Shown: positions 24,746 to 36,313, numbered from the stretch's first letter. The stretch: DNA of 64,000 nucleotides from Galaxea fascicularis (GCA_948470475.1 OX419344.1:17254495-17318494), one strand, 5' to 3'. Translations and numbers: made by a program. Notes: generated by a model not told the origin, from the letters alone.

Positions 24746-25099
24746 TATGTTGTTAGACGTGGCTTTTTTTTTTTGTTCCTCCTGGTTGCCTTGTTTTTTT
24801 CCGCCACTTTTTTTCAAAAAAAAAATTCAAGGAGCTGCTGTTATTAAAAAACCTGTTTGCCTTTTATTCACGTGTCTTCTCATTTGCATTTATGCTAATT
24901 ATGCTAATTACCTCATTTGCATATATGCTAATTTATGCAAATTAGGGACCTGTCAATCATTTCTGGTGCAACCTGGTCGGCTGGTACGGCAAAATGGCGT
25001 CATAGGGAGTTTTCAATCAACTTTGCCGTATCGTCCAACGCAGTCTTTTTTTCCCCTACTGATTTCATTGTTTGCCGTAATGTAACCGATAGTACTACT
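24746..25099 (-). repeat. Right terminal inverted repeat of the Polinton
   Basis: Inverted copy of 4802-5127. It holds extra ATGCTAATT units and a second ATTTGCATAT segment at about 24,890-24,940 that the left copy lacks. It ends CCGATAGTACTACT at 25099, followed by the second GGTGGG. Confidence 0.9.
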
Positions 25100-25105
25100 G
25101 GTGGG
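25100..25105 (+). repeat. Right target-site duplication GGTGGG
   Basis: Identical to 4796-4801 and directly adjacent to the right terminus; reads Gly-Gly in the EGF frame. Confidence 0.93.
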
Positions 25106-25181
25106 ACATGTGACTATCAGGGGGAGGGAAAGTACAATTGCCGATGCTTGCTAGGCTACAAAGGAATCCATTGTGAAATTG
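25100..25181 (+). pseudogene. Host gene EGF exon, 3' half
   Basis: Directly after the Polinton, the frame reads GGTCDYQGEGKYNCRCLLGY then KGIHCEI, completing the six-cysteine EGF begun at 4761, and ends at donor GTAAGT (25182) in phase 1. The second GGTGGG is the duplicated pair of Gly codons. Confidence 0.9.
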
Positions 25182-26341
25182 GTAAGTACTGATAATTTCA
25201 CTTGTTTTAGATCGCTGTATGTGCAAGGCACCTAAATTTTGGTAAGAATAATTCCGTACGGCGACAAAATTACAAGTATGCCGCTTTGTGGGCAAAATCT
25301 AATTGAAGAAGACAAACCTTGAAATTTTAAAAACAAATGTTCATTTCTGAGCCTCGTGTTTTGGCTCAAATTGGAGCACGGTAGAATGGTAACAATTTAA
25401 ACAGGCACATCAAGCTCCCATGCATTTTGTTTTGAATTTCGTCTTAATTCCAAGATTGCAAGCTGTTCTTCTTTTGCTTCTTCATCAGTTTATTAATTGA
25501 GCTGTAATCTTTGACTGACTGTTTTAATTTCCTTTCGTATTTTCCTCCACATTTGTATTTCATCATAAAATAGTTTTGAATCTCGGGAAGAAACCCCTAA
25601 GGGACGCACTTTTTTTTCGCCGACTTTTGCGATTGAGTCACGAATTTTTTGAGATTGTTCACGAATCTTGCTTGCCCACAACACACAACAAAGGCAGGCG
25701 TATTTAATGATAACATAGGTTTTTCTCCTGTCACTCTTTACAATAATTGTAAGACATTGACTAAAAACTTTAAAACTCATTGTATGGGTAACATATGCTG
25801 CTAAAGAACTGGTACAATTCAGAGCCTCATCCGCTAGAGATTTTCTGATTTCTAAATAAGGCGTGAATTTGTGGCGCAAGGCAATTACATAATATTTTTT
25901 TTTTATCACGTAAAATGGGGATGTGTGCGCCTGCATTTATGTGTATCCAATTTTTTATATAAATCGTCAATATAAGATTTCCAGCCTATCTGGGAAGTCT
26001 ATACCAATTTTCCACACACTTTAACCTCCATCAGACAATCATATCTCGCACCTGCGGGGGATGCGAGCATAATGGCCCGAGCAAAGTGGCTAAGTGAAGT
26101 TTAGGGTCATCCTCTGTCTAAAAACCTGACGAGGTTTTCTTTGTTTTATGAGGTATTGTTTTGCTGTACGCTGTTGTTTATAATGTTTTGTTCTCTTTGT
26201 TTTACGTCACTCATGAGCTTCACAGGTTTTTACACCGAGGATGAGCCGAAGTTTACCACCCGTCACAATGTAGACAATAGAAAGTTTAAGGGCTGCAAAT
26301 GGCACATCAAGTGAAAGCCACATATTTTCCTCTTGCATCAG
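25182..26341 (+). other. Intron of the PAN/EGF/D8C gene
   Basis: Starts GTAAGT, ends CTTGCATCAG. A diverged inverted pair flanks 26090-26270 (GGTCATCCTCTGTCTAAAAACC versus GGTTTTTACACCGAGGATGA), possibly another foldback element. No gene seen. Confidence 0.5.
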
Positions 26342-26461
26342 ATGTGGACGATTGTTCCAGTAATCCCTGTCTAAATGGTGGGACTTGCACAGACCTGCTT
26401 AATGGTTACACGTGCGCATGCGGAGCGTACTTCACAGAGCCAAGTTGCGAGCTTGGTCTCG
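26342..26461 (+). CDS. Host PAN/EGF/D8C gene, second EGF exon
   Basis: Phase-1 exon between CATCAG and GTGAGT. Encodes DVDDCSSNPCLNGGTC, then TDLLNGYTCACGAYF and a last Cys, a six-cysteine EGF with the DVDDC start typical of calcium-binding EGF modules. Extracellular. Symmetric phase-1 borders match the broken EGF exon, so EGF exons of this gene can be added or skipped without frame change. Confidence 0.85.
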
Positions 26462-27672
26462 GTGAGTCATCCCACAAACTTGGGAAGGAAAGGTTCCTTA
26501 ATTAACCCTTTAAACCCTAGCAGTGATCAGCATCAAATTTCTCCACGTAAAGTCAACGCTTAATAGAACAGAGTGGTCATGAGAATTAAGGACCGGATCA
26601 CACAACATGAATTTTGTTGATGTTTTAACAACTTCTCCCCACTACAGTCGAAGCTCTCTTAACGGACACTCTGGTAAGCGGACAGCTCAACTTACGGCCG
26701 CCTTGTTTGAAACCCCGTTTAACTCCCATACAAACTCTGTATTTTTACATTCTCGTAAGCGGACATTCCCGTAAGCGGCCGAGGACACTTTCAGGGATTA
26801 CGACCTAGACTTTTTCTTTGTTTTTAAGCTCCCGTAAGCGGACACCCGAAAGAAAATCAACAACCTCTGTACAGTATCTTGTTTTTATCGATCAACCATT
26901 TTACATTGCCGTTCGTCACAATGATTTTACAGTAATTACAGTACCCATATTTCAATGTTTGTTTTGTCGTCATCCATGTTCGGTTACATTTCGAAACACC
27001 ACTTACATGCATATGCGTTTGTGACTGGGCAAGCCCCCGTAAGCGGCCATCTATCCCCCACACCTCTAGTGGCCGCTTACGAGAACCATTCTCGTAAGCG
27101 GCCAGCTCCAGTTACGGACATTTTTTTTATCGCGTCCCGAGGGTGTCCGCTTACGAGAGCTTCGACTGTACTGCTATTGGAAATGTGTGAGGACAACAAA
27201 TGAGAATGTAAATTTTGATCTTAGAATTTAAAGGAATAAACAAATGCTGGGCATATAATTCCACCAAAGCTTACATCACACATGCTTTAGTTCTCAAAAT
27301 GTCGTGTAAGAAAGTTGTCTTATTTTAGGCATTTCTTTTAAGTAATAGTTTTTTTGCCACGAATTCGTCGCTACTTGATTTTTATCGCTATTTCAGCTAA
27401 GCGCTGTTTTGACTCTCCTTCTCCGACAAATCGGCCAACCCAGACATAGAAGGAACTCAGGTCAAATATCAAATCAAAAATTGAACAAAAATTAATTTCT
27501 GAAAGAATAAATAATTGAAATGCCCCGTGTCACAGCAAATATAACGGGAGCGACAGGAATTAAATGCAAGATAATGAGAACTTATTGCTGAATCATGGCA
27601 TCATAACATGGCCAGGTGGGAGGATACCTACCCAAGCTGTAAAGTTTAACACAGACCTCTCTTACTTCTCAG
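26462..27672 (+). other. Intron of the PAN/EGF/D8C gene with a Tigger-like MITE
   Basis: Donor GTGAGT, acceptor ACTTCTCAG. Contains the 524-bp element described separately; the rest shows nothing recognisable. Confidence 0.55.
26645..27168. mobile_element. Tigger/pogo-like MITE, 524 bp
   Basis: Termini CAGTCGAAGCTCTC...GAGAGCTTCGACTG, flanked by TA on both sides (26643-26644 and 27169-27170), as for Tc1/mariner-Tigger targets. Subterminal copies of CTCGTAAGCGGAC/GTAAGCGG recur on both strands. No coding capacity. Confidence 0.85.
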
Positions 27673-28043
27673 GTCCAGAATGCAGTTCTTACAGTCTGGA
27701 CAAACAAGCAGACCGCAGCATAACACATGCGACAGTCGGCGCATCGTACAGATGTGATAACGCTCTTGTTACAGGCTGGTACCGCTTTAATAGCACTGCG
27801 GGCTCCAAAATGCCCACTTATTGCGTTGCATCAAACAAATGCAACACACATGCAACAGGCTGGCTAAATGGAGCCTACCCTACCCCTCAAGATGGTGTTG
27901 TAAGAAAGACAGTGTGTTTCAACTGGAGCGGAAAATGTTGCAATTGGCAATTGTCAATCAAGGTGCGCAACTGTGGACTGTTCTACGTTTACAGACTGGT
28001 GAAGCCACCAAACTGCCAACTTCGTTTCTGCGTCACTAAGTGA
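27673..28043 (+). CDS. Host PAN/EGF/D8C gene, last exon with D8C domain
   Basis: Phase-1 acceptor CTTCTCAG; encodes GPECSSYSLDKQADRSI, then GWYRF, KMPTYCV, CNTHATGWLNG, VCFNWSGKCCNW, VRNCGLFYVYRL and PPNCQLRFC before TGA. This is a D8C domain (eight-cysteine module of uromodulin and OIT3-like proteins). The gene thus ends after D8C without a ZP domain. Product is inferred to be a secreted or matrix protein; the insertion upstream should disable or shorten it on this allele unless the damaged EGF exon is skipped. Confidence 0.85.
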
Positions 28044-29117
28044 GCCTGAATGTCTTTGTAAAACCAAAGACAACAACAACAACAACAAAAACAAACAATG
28101 ATTTCGACTACACAGCTCTGTAGTGTTCCGTGGCGTTGAACTGTTTCAGAACTGGGACCGTTTCGTGCATAAAACGAAGCGAAGGAAAGAATTAGTAATT
28201 ACTGAGAAGGTGTAGTTGCAATTAGCAGTTAGAAAAAGTAATATTGTTATTTAGATTTTATGTATGAATATGTTTTTTGTAACTTTCTGTGTTTAAGTAA
28301 AGATCAAGATTACCTACGACTAAACATTGTATGTCCTTTACTTCAACAGAACACCTACAAGTAGTCATTAGTCAGGTAATGCATTGTAACCAGTATCTTA
28401 GGGAAGTACTGAGGAACAACAGTGCTTTATAGTAAGTTGTACGCACAACTATCCAGGGCCTTGCCTAGGATGTTGATTGATGCAATGCTATTCTTAATTT
28501 TATGACATCCTTTGTTAAAAGATTATAAAAAAAGTATTAGAGATCGAATTTCTGCTAATGAACCAAATGCATTTAAAATAATTTTTCGAGCCCGAAACGT
28601 TTTCGGGAGTTTCGAGAAACGAGCGCCTGGCGTCATTCAACTGAAAGTATCCCATATTTTTTCGTTTTTCAGTCAGGACGATTGTTTGCTAACTGCTGGT
28701 TAAAAGGAACCAAAACTCACAAAGACGATGTTCCTCACAAAAGTACTATACAGCCAGAGCACAAAATTGTGCGGTAACCAATCATGAAGCAAAAGAGGGG
28801 TTTTGACTACCTGGTGCCGCAGGGGGGGGACTCAACAAGTTTTAGAATGTGACGCTCCACCCTGAAGACCAACCACGTACCCTTTTTTAAACTACTTTTT
28901 GAGAGAAAAGGTCCCCCCTTTCGTATACCTTAATTGGAAAATGGTTCTTCATTCACATACCCATTCAAAAACTAGAAGGAAATACTTCGTCTCTTTTCTA
29001 AACCTTAGAATGAAGTTGTGAATTGAATGGTATTGCGGGAGAACATCAAGCATTACGGGAAAAGATATCGACTAAAACAAATGCCTAGATAACAGACCTG
29101 CCTTTTATATACGTCCT
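28044..29117. other. Intergenic, nothing recognised
   Basis: AT-rich sequence after the D8C stop; no exon-like ORF or repeat identified. Confidence 0.4.
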
Positions 29118-29264
29118 GGCCCCGGTTGTTCAAAGGCTGGATAGCGCCATCCACCGGATAAATGTCTATCCAGTGGATGGTGCAATAAGCTTTCCCAATA
29201 CTTATCCGCCCGATTGTGATTTATCCGGTGGATAGCGCTGTCCAACGTTTGAACAACCGGGGCC
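29118..29264. mobile_element. Foldback MITE, 147 bp
   Basis: GGCCCCGGTTGTTCAAA at the left is mirrored by TTTGAACAACCGGGGCC at the right, with further internal pairing (GGATAGCGC, TTATCCG). Same terminal theme as the element at 31696-31935. Confidence 0.75.
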
Positions 29265-30922
29265 TGAATGAAGGAGGTACTCCCTTCAGGTGAAGCCTTC
29301 CCTTATGGGCCATTCAGGAGGAAATGCCCCCCCGGTATTGCAGCGCTGGTGAACTCAACGCAAAGTACGTGGAATTCTCATAAGACTAATTCTGAAGTAT
29401 AAAGAATAAGCAGTAATTTAGACGCTAAGGAAACGCTAAAGTACGCTAAGGAAACTGTCTCTAAATTCCATTTCCTAGCGGATGGCCAGTTTGTTACATT
29501 TATGGTGAATCAGAATATTGTTTTAATGACACGAATTCTGTTTTATCGGGGTAGTCGTTCATGTATCATTTACGGTTGATCTTTGTTACGTTGATGGTGA
29601 ATTTTGCATTTATACATTATGGGTGACACAGACGCTCGCCTACTTATTAAAGACGACAGTGACAACCATAATGGCATTCAATTTTGAGTGCCTCGATGAA
29701 ACTCTGAATAGGTGTCATTACAGATTTCAGCGTTTTGAAAATAACGAAAGAATGGGACAGCGATCTAGATCATTCTGCATGAAACTGACCCATAATCCGT
29801 GATTGCGTGCGTATAAGAAAACGCCAGTATTTTCCTGCAGGCTCAGTGAAACTACAATGATGGCTATTTTAACAGCTCGATGTGACCCAAACTGTTCTCT
29901 AGCTAGGTCTATATAATCGATTTGATCCACCATTTATAGGAAGACGGCTTGGATAAAAACAGAGGAATTAACTTCACTGATTTAGCCAATAATTTCTCAC
30001 GTTAAAAATGCTTTGAATAGTGCGTCGCTGCCGATGGCTTGTTAACCGGCTCAGTGAAGTGACTATAGAGTGGAAATAATTCCTTTTTTATTGTTCATCT
30101 TATGCAAATAAATATTTCTGTTATGCATGGGTAACAGGAACTATTATCCAGCCGTAACTACGTTAGGAGGAAAATACCTCACATTTTAAAAACTCCGGTT
30201 TACATTCAACAGTCTTCAGTTCGTATGGGTTGCTGAAGATTAAGGGGTACCTTCCGAGTGTTTGTTGTCCATTTTCTAAAGGAAAACTCCCACAAATACT
30301 AACTTAAAAGTTAACATAATGGTGCTTACTCGAGCAAGGCAAGGGAATTTTGACACTCACCGACGATCAACACATTTTACGCCATCACTCAAGACTAAGC
30401 TCAAGAATACTGTATAACGAAATGGAAATCATTTTGGAATTTTGCTTCGTCCTACTTGTGGTCAGTTCAGCTTTTATTCTTAGCATCTTGGCAAGAAAAG
30501 TACACTACCGGTATATATAGAGTAATGCCCAACGGACACTGAAGCTGCAACTGATGGACATTTTGACTGTGTAGCCGGATGGGTGGTGCAAGGGTAGTAA
30601 TTCATACAGCATCTTGCCCATAAAACTTGGAGCTGTTCTGCCGGGTGATGAACAACGTAGAGACACAATTTAACTGCATATGCGTGAGAACATTGTTGAT
30701 AACCTATCGAGCCGAAACCGGATTTGGCATTCACTTCAGACGCCATTTTTCAACCGTGACGGCAAGAAAAATGTTTTGCTTTCAAGGAGTCATCTGTTGG
30801 TGGTTTGTAAAATGGGTTAATCACGATAGAAATTAGTGATGAAAGTTGCATTCAAGTTCAGGCTTAAGTGCAGTGGGACGAGAAAAAAAAAGTATACATG
30901 ATACTGTGAAGCCGCTGTTACA
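29265..30922. other. Intergenic, nothing recognised
   Basis: AT-rich non-coding DNA without a supported gene or clear repeat. Confidence 0.4.
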
Positions 30923-31959
30923 GGACGTATACAAAACATGGACCCCCGGTCCATGGACCACCCGTGTGGACCACCCCTAATTTTTTAGCTGAATTTTACT
31001 AAAATTCTAAAAGCTCAATACAAAACTGATAACAAGGTATGTTTAGTGTGAGAACAGTGTTTCAAATCCATCGAGTGAAGTGCGCAGACTATGATAATTA
31101 TCGCTTGCAAGGTAGTAATCTTAGAATACACATGAAAATACAATAATCCTCCTGACAAAGCCGTTCATTATTCTGTTTACTTTTCACATCAACAATTAAA
31201 GTAACAAGTGCAACAACAAACTACATGCTGCTTGTGTATCAGATAACAGACGCTTAACTTGTTTATTTTGTATTTACACTTTACTTTCTCAACTGATTTG
31301 CTAGCACTGTGCACCACCTCACTGAAAGCAAAATGTGCCCATCAAGTGGTGAAAACTATAATTTTTTTAGTCGAATTCCGTAGAGGTGAAAGAAATAAAA
31401 CCATAATTGACATGATTCAGTAACAGAACGTAAACTCGTTCATCAAAATGCTTCAATCGTATTAAATTGTTTAGTACCTGTCGGAGTCAGAGCTCGCCAA
31501 GTCTCCATAAATATCTAAAGAACAAAACATGCAAATATGATCGTTAATGGCGGTCAGGAAACAGAATAACATTACTAAAATAAAAAAGAAACACTTCAGC
31601 GATCTTCTCACCTTCCTCCATTTCCACGTGTTTGTTGACCTTCAAAAATTAGGGGTGGTCCATGGACCGGGTCCACAAGGGTGGTCCATGGACCAGGGCC
31701 CGGTTGTTCGAAAGCCGATTAACGCTAATCCAGGATTAAATATTAATCAAGGAGCTTATTTCTCTGTCCCCAAACGTTGTTCAATGCCGATATTCTGCAA
31801 CATTTTAGATTAGGGGAAGTCAATCCTGAAAAACAAAAAGCAGCGAAAACAACTTTCATCCAATAGTTAAAAACTGCAACCAAAGTTTACACTAATCCTG
31901 GATTATGTTAATCGGCTTTCGAACAACCGGGCCCAGGGGTCCATGTTTTGTATACGTCC
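30923..31959. mobile_element. Non-autonomous DNA transposon with 9-bp target duplication
   Basis: Ends GGACGTATACAAAACATGG and its inverse, flanked by GCTGTTACA at 30914-30922 and 31960-31968. Subterminal palindromes GGTCCATGGACC recur. The right terminal repeat is split by a nested foldback element. The style (ACAAAACA then GACCCC then a CCATGG palindrome) matches the 7.5-kb element at 34415-41951, suggesting the same superfamily; I cannot assign it. Confidence 0.8.
31696..31935. mobile_element. Nested foldback MITE, about 240 bp
   Basis: GGGCCCGGTTGTTCGAAAGC at the left is mirrored by the right end; inner arms CTAATCCAGGATTAA/TTAATCCTGGATTA type also pair. Inserted within the right terminal repeat of 30923-31959. 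Confidence 0.8.
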
Positions 31960-31968
31960 GCTGTTACA

Positions 31969-32486
31969 CGTTGAAACTTTTAGCTGAAACTTGTGTGCAA
32001 TGGCGTTGCGAAACATGTTTCAGCAGGCGTTGCACCGTGTAACATGCCCCCAGCAGACAGGATGACGCCTGAATACTAAAACTGTACAACACTAACGAGC
32101 AGGACATTACAGGGATTACAGGATTGAGGGATTTTAATGTACCAGTACCTGACGGTATTGAAGAAGTTTGTATACCGAGGTACAAAATTAACTACCAGCA
32201 ACTTGAACATACCTTACCAGGGCCGGGACTGTTTCGCGCACATTATTTCGCGCACGTGCCATCCTTTGATGGCACGTGCGCGAGAAGCTTGATCCTTTGA
32301 TTGACCGTAAACCTAAAAATTACACGTTGTGTTTAACCCATAGATTTTAGAATGATGTATATGAAATAATCATATATGAACTGCAGTAATGAAATCAAGT
32401 GAAGGATGATCCTCGCAGCTGTAACGCAATTTTATGCAATTGCGTAAAGAAGCCTGAAAAAAATTCAGAACTTCAACGAGGTCCGG
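31969..32486. other. Intergenic with degenerate tRNA-repeat relic
   Basis: Around 32350-32480 the order TATGAAATAATCATATATGAACTGC, GATCCTCGCAG, AAGAAGCCTGAAAAAA and TTCAACG recalls the tandem tRNA-derived repeat at 53403-53902, with the tRNA part lost. A short inverted GGCACGTGCGCGA pair lies near 32250-32290. Confidence 0.45.
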
Positions 32487-32860
32487 ATGAACGAATCATA
32501 GTCATGCCTGTGTTGACTTCTTCGTTGGTTTATTCGTTGGTTTTCGTATAAATTTACACTATTTTCAGGCCGTGACTGAAATGTAATGGGCTCTAAACTG
32601 GCATATTTGCCTTTCAACGCTCAATGAACGAGTCATAATCATGCCTGTGTTGACTTCTTTCGTGGTTCATTCGATGGCCTTCGAATAAATTTACAGTATC
32701 CTCAGGCCGTGGCTGAAATGTAATGGGCTCTAAACTGGCATATTTGCCTTTCAACGCTTAATGAACGAGTCATAGTCATGCCTGTGTTGACTTCTTTGTT
32801 GGTTTATTCGTTGATTTTCGTAATTTACACTATCCTTAGGCCGTGGCTGGAATGTCATGA
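32487..32860. repeat. Tandem repeat, 137-bp period, about 2.7 copies
   Basis: Units start at 32487, 32624 and 32761 with ATGAACGA(A/G)TCATA; shared text includes CATGCCTGTGTTGACTTCTT and ACTGGCATATTTGCC. The third copy is truncated. Confidence 0.8.
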
Positions 32861-34414
32861 CGCAATTCACGGACCGTATGAACCTCCATACGCTCCGTAT
32901 GTCAAATTTACGGACCGAACGAACTGTACGGTCCGTTACCCCACCGAAATGGCGGGTGACATATTTGAATTCCCTTGAGTCCGTTTAATGAGATGCAATT
33001 CACGGTCCGTTAATACCTCCGTACGGCCCGTATGTCAAATTTACGGACCGAACGAACTGTACAGGACGTTAATCGCAAATGACGGTCCGAATCAGTGGGA
33101 ACGAACTGTACGTCAAACTTTATTTTCCAAATGCAGGCCGTCATATTGAAAAAAAGGTAACTGCAAATAAGTTTCTGTAATCCAAAGAAGGGCAAATTTC
33201 AGGGAACTTGAGATTTTAGACCAAATAAACCCTGAACCCGAATATAGTACAATCCTTAAATCATATATTTCTGCCACATATAATTTATACACAGGTTCAT
33301 ACAAGTGTTATGTATCAAAATTTATAAATCGTGTTATATGAAGCTTTACGTTCAAACCACTAAGAACTAACTAAGAACTAAGATACAGCTTTAAAAAATG
33401 TCCACCCTACATTAAATTAAGTCTCATGTACTATTACCGGTAAGACTATGAAACTGACCAAAAACCATAAACACTGGAAGTATTACTTATGGAATGTTAT
33501 TGTGTTTCAAGTAAGAAGCCAATCATATCCAAGAAAACCAAACCACAACAAGTAACTGTAATTAGTTTGTGGTTACATATCAATTCTGATTCAGGTTACT
33601 GCTCAATGGCCGGGAGATGCCAAATCAAAGTGTTCATGTTTTGTTTATTTTAACACTAATTGCAATATGTATCAAACTTTTGCAACAAATCAAACAGTCT
33701 AGGGTGTATTTTAACAGCTTTCACTGAAATGTTCATATGTGCGAGCACCACACGCTCAAAAAGTGACGAGGCACCAAAGATAAATACATGTACACTTGCT
33801 AATAATTTTTCCATGATTGCCAACTGCATATGAGATGGTTATAGCCAAGTGCAAATAGAATAACTGATTAACTAAAAACAAACAAACAGGAAACATTGCT
33901 TACTAGATCTTGATCATTTCATTTCATTTCCCAAAACATTACTAGCAGGTGATTCAGTTAGTCAGAAGAACATTGGGCATGGCATTTAAGGCTAAAATGC
34001 TATGCGGCTAAGCCAACCAAACTCTGGAACTGCATTATCCAACAAGATCATGCCAGTCAGGTACATACAAAACTCAAGTAATAAAGAGAGCTCTTTTGTG
34101 TCTGCAGACAAATTTATTACTGGTTATTATCGACCAAAGCTGCAGAATAGTTTCATAGGTAACATTTCGACAATTCCAAGCCGCTGACTCGGAAAATGAG
34201 CAGGCGCTCACAAAATTGGTTACCCTGGACCCAAATGAGCGGTCGAAACTTGAGCATTACCAGATCTTAAAATACTGTAATTAAGATGGCCGTCTAAATT
34301 GTCCATAGTTATTTCGCCCATCAGTTCTTCGTCCCATCATGAATATCTGTCCCCTGGTCTCCGACGATGGCTGACAACAAGAATAATTAACAATCGGTAA
34401 CAGTTGATTAATTG
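32861..34414. other. Intergenic with short direct repeat
   Basis: A block near 32868-32940 (TTCACGGACCGT ... TTTACGGACCGAACGAACTGTAC) is repeated near 32999-33075. The rest is AT-rich with no gene recognised. Confidence 0.4.
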
Positions 34415-35109
34415 GGTGGTGGACAAAACACTGACCCCTAGTCCATGGACTACCCTAATGGACTACCTAAATGGACTACCCCAAAATGGACTACCCCTAA
34501 AAAATACTATTTCAGATGACTGGTATGTTATAAGAAGCTGTGATTATATACTTACATTGCACGGATGATGACCAGTCTTATTTGTTTTCGTTCCATAATT
34601 TTCGGCACAAGGCAAGTAAAACAAATCATGAGTAACATCCTGAAGATCATTTCGTCTGTTCGAGAAGGACTGAGTTGCTAAATCACATGGGAGCAAGATT
34701 GACAATTACTGTGACATTAGACTTGCGATAAATATGACGCCGGGTGTCTCACTTACATTTCGTTTTCAATGCCATTTCGAATTATTTTAAAGTGTCCCCC
34801 GGTAGTGTGCAGAATATTTGTTTTGATTTAGTCTACGCTTTTTGTGTACAGCGGTTGTTTTATTCAGTATAGTTATTCAAAATGGCGGCTGAAGGTGATG
34901 TGGAACGAAAACAAGTAAGACTGGTCATCACCCGTGCAATCACAGGAAACTTTTCAAGATTCCCAGTTGGGAATTACATGGGAAATTTTCCCATTATTGG
35001 GGAAAACCCGGGACAATAAATTCCTTTTTTGGGTTAATATTGGGAAGTAGCTGTCTCCCAGCATCCTATAAATGGGTTTTTATTGGAAAATACACTATGC
35101 TTTCTCTTG

Positions 35110-35690
35110 TATCCCAATTTTGGGAAAATACTGTGAATGTTTACCCATGTTATTCCAAAAATTGGGAAGTTAAAGGGAACATTTCCCCAAGTTATTCCCA
35201 GACTTGAGAATAAAATGGGAACATTTTCCCAACCTATTCCCATACTTGAGAATAAATTGGAAACATTTTCCCAATCTATTCCCAGACTTGAGAATAAATT
35301 GGACACATTTCCCAAGTTATTTCCAGACTTGAGAATAAAATGGGAACATTTCCCCCAGCTATTCCCAGCTTTGAGAATAAATTGGGAACAGTTCCCCAAG
35401 TTTTTCCCAGACGCGAGAACACAAAATTTATCTCCGCTGTTTGTGTTTTATTTTTAATCAAGCTACGATGGCCTAACAACAAGAGTTTATATGATACAAA
35501 AGGAATATTTGCCCATGTTATTCCCAGTCTTGAGAATAAAATGGGAAAATGTCCCCAAGTTATTCCCAGACTTGAGAATAAACTGGGAACAATTCCCGAA
35601 GTTATTCCCAGATTCAGCACAACATCGTAATATTTTCCCAAGTTATTCCCAGACTTGAGAATACAAAGGGAACATTTCCCCAAGTTTGAA
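35110..35690. repeat. Degenerate tandem repeat, about 38-bp unit
   Basis: Repeats of TTATTCCCAGACTTGAGAAT followed by AAATTGGGAACA, about twelve diverged copies on the + strand, which keep long frames open on both strands without being genes. An interruption lies at about 35,420-35,510. Confidence 0.75.
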
Positions 35691-36213
35691 AAAAACTGAC
35701 TTGGAACGATCTGACTGTGGAACGAAGTGACCGTAAACCTTCCAACCTCAGTAGCAAGCAGGCAGTTTTCTCTCCAGTGCCGTAACTCGGTAGTTCTATC
35801 GGTCGCACTTCCCTGACACCGAAAACAAGGGCAGTGAACATGCCTGAATGTTCTTGCACTGCAATCACAAGCAGATATGTCTTCCCTCGACCAAGCTTTC
35901 ACGCTCGAAGAGTCCGCCATTTGTGTCGCAGACACGGCTACTAAGCATTCGACCCATTCTCCTCAAGCCAATCCGTTAGCCAATCAGAGAAGCCAGTATA
36001 TTTCTTATCATGACGTATCACTGTTACCTACCAATAGCGCATCGCATTCTATGAAATAATTTGCACGAAAAAGGCGGGAAACAACCGGAGCTGAAGCAAG
36101 CTTACATTTATTCCTTTTTGGTGGTGGCTGTCTAAGTAAGTCCTGACGGTTACCTTTTGAGCTGTTGTTTATATATTCATTGACGGAAAATTCAATTTTA
36201 AAAGTTGTTGAGG

Positions 36214-36313
36214 ATGTCAGAGTCTTCGGAAGTACAGGAGTTACAGGAGAAAGATGTTATCATCGACCGCATTCCAAAGCTCTTCGGTAATGATGTTGCC
36301 CAGAAGTTTCAAG
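36214..36313 (+). CDS. Unknown spliced gene in the 7.5-kb element, first exon
   Basis: ATG 36214 starts MSESSEVQELQEKDVIIDRI and continues PKLFGNDVAQKFQ, ending in phase 1 at donor GTAAGC. Upstream (35,960-36,030) are CCAAT-type motifs. The link to the next exon I can see (38293, which needs phase 2) is not direct, so a small intermediate exon was missed or the model is incomplete. No known domain recognised. Confidence 0.5.

Larger units (their letters stand above)
4802..25099. mobile_element. Polinton/Maverick (adintovirus-like) element, 20,298 bp
   Basis: Bounded by inverted repeats of about 325-355 bp, with ends AG...CT and a perfect 6-bp target duplication. It carries the defining Polinton set: family-B DNA polymerase, rve integrase and a packaging ATPase. 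Its base composition is visibly more GC-rich than the flanking AT-rich host DNA. Genes from 12,966 to 22,360 run leftward; polB runs rightward from 8827; two zinc-finger genes near the right end run rightward. No major capsid or cysteine protease gene was recognised. Integrase, one tandem paralogue and a GRF gene carry lesions, so this copy is probably not autonomous now, although termini and polB are intact. Confidence 0.95.

Noticed and set aside
26818..27203. Small ORFs at 26.8-27.2 kb
   Set aside because: They lie inside the Tigger-like MITE and have no domain.
35034..35935. ORFs of 121 and 219 aa with repeated SLGITW/LENKLGT text
   Set aside because: Translation of a tandem DNA repeat open on both strands; not a protein gene.
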